From Pseudomonadota bacterium (GTDB lineage: Bacteria > Myxococcota_A > Polyangia > Haliangiales > Haliangiaceae), in NCBI GenBank assembly GCA_022360315.1, contig JAKSDA010000042.1, positions 1 through 64,000 on the forward strand: DNA of 64,000 nt, given 5' to 3'. Of this stretch, positions 61,192 through 64,000 are shown piece after piece; positions within the stretch are counted from its first letter, which is position 1, and each line of letters starts with the position of its first letter. The notes beneath the pieces are model-generated. The model saw only the letters and a program-made list of their open reading frames with translations. It searched no databases and had not been told where the DNA came from. The translations under genes and the position numbers were made by a program.

Positions 61192-62163
61192 ATGCTGCGA
61201 GCTCTGCGCGGTCATCTGTGGACCATTGTTCCCATCGTCAAACACATGGCAGTCTCGGTTCCGGTACCGCCGGGTCATCTGTGGACCGGGTCGGTCCCGG
61301 ATCCCGAATTCGGTGCTTTGCGGCTCAGCGGTATTCATCACCGTCGGCCGGGTGCCGACACCGTGGTGATTGTGGTGCACGGGCTCGCCGGTTCGCCCGA
61401 CAGCTATTACGTCAGAAGGGCGACAGCGGCGATCGTGCGGGCGGGATGCAGTGTACTTCGCATCGCCCTGCGCGGTGCCGATCGATTGGGCGCAGATTTT
61501 TATCACGGTGGGCAGACCGCGGATCTGCACGCAGCCATGGCCGACCGAGAGCTGTCGCTTTACCGATCTATCCTGATTCTCGGCTATTCCATGGGTGGAC
61601 ACGCCGCATTGCGTCTGGCCGCCGAGCCGTGCGACCTTCGGTTGCGGGCAGTCGCCGCAGTGTGCGCTCCGCTCCATCTGGCATCGACTCAACGGCATAT
61701 GGATGCGCCCCGGAGCGCGATCTACCGCCGCTACTTGTTGCGCCACATGACCGCGATGTACGCCGCAGTGGCCGCGCGGCGGCGCGAATCGGGCCGGCAC
61801 TTGCCGCTGCAAATCCCGCCCGGAGAAGCGCGGCGCATTCGCACGTTTTTGGAGTGGGACGAGCGGATTGTCGCGGTCCGTTACGGATTTAATGGCGCAC
61901 TCGATTATTATCACCGGGCCTCGGCAGCACCGATTCTCGATCGGCTGCGCATTCCCGCGCTTCTGGTCGAGGAGCGGATGGACCCGATGTTGCCCGAACA
62001 TACCATTCGGCCCCATCTGCGCCGCGCCAGTCGGCATCTGCAGGTGCGCTGGCTCGATCGGGGTGGGCACGTCGGATTCCCGCCGGCGATCCAACTCGAC
62101 ATGGGCGCGCCGCGCGGACTGGAAATTCAGGTGATGGACTGGCTGCTGGCTCATACGCGCTGA
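61192..62163 (+). CDS. YheT-like alpha/beta hydrolase
   Basis: From ATG 61192 (frame open from 61150) the 323-residue product shows the alpha/beta-hydrolase order: HGLAGSPDSYYVRR (oxyanion region), nucleophile Ser in GYSMGGHAAL, an acidic residue near ERMDPMLPE and catalytic His in RGGHVGFP. The pattern matches the YheT/ABHD group of esterases. The substrate is unknown. It follows the transglutaminase-like gene by 19 nt. Confidence 0.9.
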   Translation: MLRALRGHLWTIVPIVKHMAVSVPVPPGHLWTGSVPDPEFGALRLSGIHHRRPGADTVVIVVHGLAGSPDSYYVRRATAAIVRAGCSVLRIALRGADRLGADFYHGGQTADLHAAMADRELSLYRSILILGYSMGGHAALRLAAEPCDLRLRAVAAVCAPLHLASTQRHMDAPRSAIYRRYLLRHMTAMYAAVAARRRESGRHLPLQIPPGEARRIRTFLEWDERIVAVRYGFNGALDYYHRASAAPILDRLRIPALLVEERMDPMLPEHTIRPHLRRASRHLQVRWLDRGGHVGFPPAIQLDMGAPRGLEIQVMDWLLAHTR

Positions 62164-62394
62164 CCACCACTGGCAAATACCAGAGACCAGGTCGCCAGCC
62201 TCGGCGAACCCACCGTGACCATATCTATTTTGCCATACGTTGGTTCCATCGGGTACTGCAGCGCCGTCAAAGCGCAACCAAGGTTGGAAATCTTGCCATT
62301 GCGAGGCCGTGAGAGGGTTTTGCCGCGATCTCGAGGAAGAGATCGGCCTGGTACTTCGTACAACGAAATGCCACCAGCCAACGCGGACAGAACG
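62164..62394. other. Gap before the terminal gene
   Basis: These 231 nt hold no supported gene. The downstream frame is open through them, so the next gene could start earlier, but no good start is seen before 62368. Confidence 0.35.
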
Positions 62395-64000
62395 ATGCGA
62401 CCTACCGACCGACGCTACAAAACGGATCACAACTCTGCCGACAGTGCCGAATTGGTCCCGTCAGGTGCTCCTGGCCGGACAACCCTCACCGCCGCGCGCT
62501 ATGGCAGGCCTGACCAGGATAGCCGCAATTCGGACGGGTTGCGCGATCATCTCAGGCAATCGCTGGCCGCGCGGCGACAGCAGCTGATCGGCGGCGAGGA
62601 GAGTGAGGAGTGGGACAACCCGATCGCGCGCGACCTGCGGGCCGAGCAGGTAATCGAACGGCGCAAAGAGGAACAGAACGCCGAGCTCGACAACCTGGGT
62701 GCGCAACATTTGGTTTCGGAACGCATCGGCGAGGAGCGAGCCAGGCCTGTTATCGAGCGCAGGCAGGCCGAGCTGGGCCAGGATCTCGACCAGCTCCGCG
62801 GCCAGCGTCTGGTCACCAGGCGGCTCAATCGAATCAATGTGGAGACATTGCGCAGTGACTCGGAAAAGGCCGGCGGGGATGCCCCGTTCAGCCTCCACGC
62901 CATGCAGGGCATGCGCGCCCTCGACGAGGTCCTGGCCAGCCTGCGCCAGGCCCTTTTGCGCTATGTGCGCGCCATACGGGCCAAGGAAGAGCTGCGCACA
63001 GGGCATGGAGTCAACAAGCTGAAGAAGATCTCGCGCAAGGACAAGCGGCGAGAGCCCGACCTGGCAGACCGCATCGCCGCGGTGCGCACCGAAAAAGATC
63101 AGGCCAAGGCCGAATTCGACCGACTGCGCGCCACAGTCGACGACTATCTGGCTGATCCAGCGTGGCGCAGGCCCGAGATCGTCGAAGAGGTAAACCAGCT
63201 CGACCGCGACATCGCCGGAGTCACAGACGAGGAGATCGAAGCCCGGGTCGAAAACGAGGCAGCCGTGGTCGAAGAGCGCAGCGCCAAGGTGAGTAGCCTC
63301 GGTAAACTCGCCGTCACCCTCGAGCTGTCCGAAGCCAAGCACCACAGGCTTCTGCGCGAAGTTCGCCCACTTACCAGTGCCGGTGTGGGGGCTCGCGAAT
63401 TCTCCTTCAAGTTTAGCGTCAGTGGCTCGTTTTTGGGTTTTCTCAATGCGGGCGGCGGATTCACCTACTCGGGCAAAACCGATATTCAGGACGATCGCAG
63501 GCTGAGAGTCAGCCGGACCTGGGGCGCATTCGGCGGAATTCAAGCCGAGCTGGCCTCGGTACTGGCAGCTGATGGCGAACTCGGCTACGGGCGGACCAGC
63601 ACCGAGGTGTTCATCGACGCCGAGCACTGGGCCGCGGATATGGCGTTTCGACTGAGCAGGCTGGAAAAAAATCTGCACAAACTCGGTCGGGGCGACGACT
63701 TCGACCCCCGTCGTGCCGCAGACGAGCATTACAATGAAGCGGAGAGCGGTGAGCTCATGGCCACCAAGTCGGTCGCCGAGCACGACGGAGTGACGCGGGT
63801 GACGACCAATTCGGTCAGCACCAGTACTTCGGGCAACGTTCTCGGCTACGGGGCCAGCTACGGCTACAACCGGAGCTGGATGACGTTCGAAAAACCAGGC
63901 GCCGATGGCGCCAAACAGCGTCGCCATGCCAATCAGAGTCAGCATTCATTTCAGCTCTCGATCGGCAATTTATCGGCCACGTTTACCCGTACCTGGATCG
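62395..64000 (+). CDS. Coiled-coil protein with Gly/aromatic-rich domain, cut by window end
   Basis: The frame is open from 62164 to the window end. I use ATG 62395 (ATG 62368 possible), giving at least 535 residues. Residues about 60-330 are charged helices with heptad patterns (ERRKEEQNAELDNLGAQHLV, then EERARPVIERRQAELGQDL). From about 325 it turns into a beta-rich domain with many Gly, Ser and aromatics (FSFKFSVSGSFLGFLNAGGG, then YGASYGYNRSW). No membrane segment, signal or known motif is seen. Codon use favours this strand over the antisense frame. I do not recognise the family. Confidence 0.7.
   Translation, partial: MRPTDRRYKTDHNSADSAELVPSGAPGRTTLTAARYGRPDQDSRNSDGLRDHLRQSLAARRQQLIGGEESEEWDNPIARDLRAEQVIERRKEEQNAELDNLGAQHLVSERIGEERARPVIERRQAELGQDLDQLRGQRLVTRRLNRINVETLRSDSEKAGGDAPFSLHAMQGMRALDEVLASLRQALLRYVRAIRAKEELRTGHGVNKLKKISRKDKRREPDLADRIAAVRTEKDQAKAEFDRLRATVDDYLADPAWRRPEIVEEVNQLDRDIAGVTDEEIEARVENEAAVVEERSAKVSSLGKLAVTLELSEAKHHRLLREVRPLTSAGVGAREFSFKFSVSGSFLGFLNAGGGFTYSGKTDIQDDRRLRVSRTWGAFGGIQAELASVLAADGELGYGRTSTEVFIDAEHWAADMAFRLSRLEKNLHKLGRGDDFDPRRAADEHYNEAESGELMATKSVAEHDGVTRVTTNSVSTSTSGNVLGYGASYGYNRSWMTFEKPGADGAKQRRHANQSQHSFQLSIGNLSATFTRTWI

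Noticed and set aside
62461..63945. 494-codon minus-strand frame at the window end
   Set aside because: The plus frame across the same bases is open for over 530 codons with GC-rich third positions and coherent coiled-coil sequence. The minus translation has no domain pattern.

Overview
The window is a GC-rich bacterial chromosome segment. Multihaem cytochromes, FHA and cyclic-nucleotide sensors, hybrid histidine kinases, a Ser/Thr kinase with WD40 repeats and fatty acyl-AMP ligases in one place suggest a Myxococcota-like (former deltaproteobacterial) genome. That is inferred from gene style only: there is no rRNA or other marker gene here. I found no tRNA, rRNA, CRISPR array or transposase.

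Region 1 (about 1-18,200) is a divergent redox locus. Leftward genes encode a diheme cytochrome-b-like membrane protein with two cyclic-nucleotide-binding domains and four ferredoxin clusters, then a 1236-residue fusion (four FHA domains, seven-haem periplasmic loop, two [4Fe-4S] clusters, FAD/NAD(P)H oxidoreductase), then a TPR protein. Rightward, overlapping genes encode a 15-haem lipoprotein, a beta-barrel protein, three related nine-haem cytochromes and a giant cytochrome lipoprotein with a propeller-like tail. I count 58 c-type haem motifs. The set looks like a trans-envelope electron conduit driven from a cytoplasmic NAD(P)H module under phosphopeptide and nucleotide control. Both outermost genes end in the same 38-nt element.

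Region 2 (18,500-23,350) is an RND efflux adaptor and pump. Region 3 (23,380-29,850, leftward) is a lipid cluster: two fatty acyl-AMP ligases (one with a carrier domain), a radical SAM enzyme, a CFA-type methyltransferase and a GtrA protein. Region 4 (30,350-36,300, rightward) has a GPAT/DHAPAT-type acyltransferase, an HTTM membrane protein, a GT4 glycosyltransferase and a haem-oxygenase-fold enzyme.

Region 5 (36,300-50,200) is mainly signalling: two hybrid histidine kinases, a receiver-CheC protein and a membrane CheA-like kinase. Among them are an orphan FliI/SctN-type ATPase with a FliH/SctL-like N-terminus, APS kinase, a membrane beta-lactamase-family protein and a Bfd-type ferredoxin.

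Region 6 (50,200-64,000) has an LNS2-domain lipoprotein, a PPi-dependent phosphofructokinase, a cupin plus 2OG-Fe(II) oxygenase fusion, and just upstream of it a 58-residue gene whose product looks like a RiPP precursor. Divergent from these is a set of a Ser/Thr kinase with about 16 WD40 repeats, a transglutaminase-like protein, a YheT-like hydrolase and a coiled-coil protein cut by the window end.
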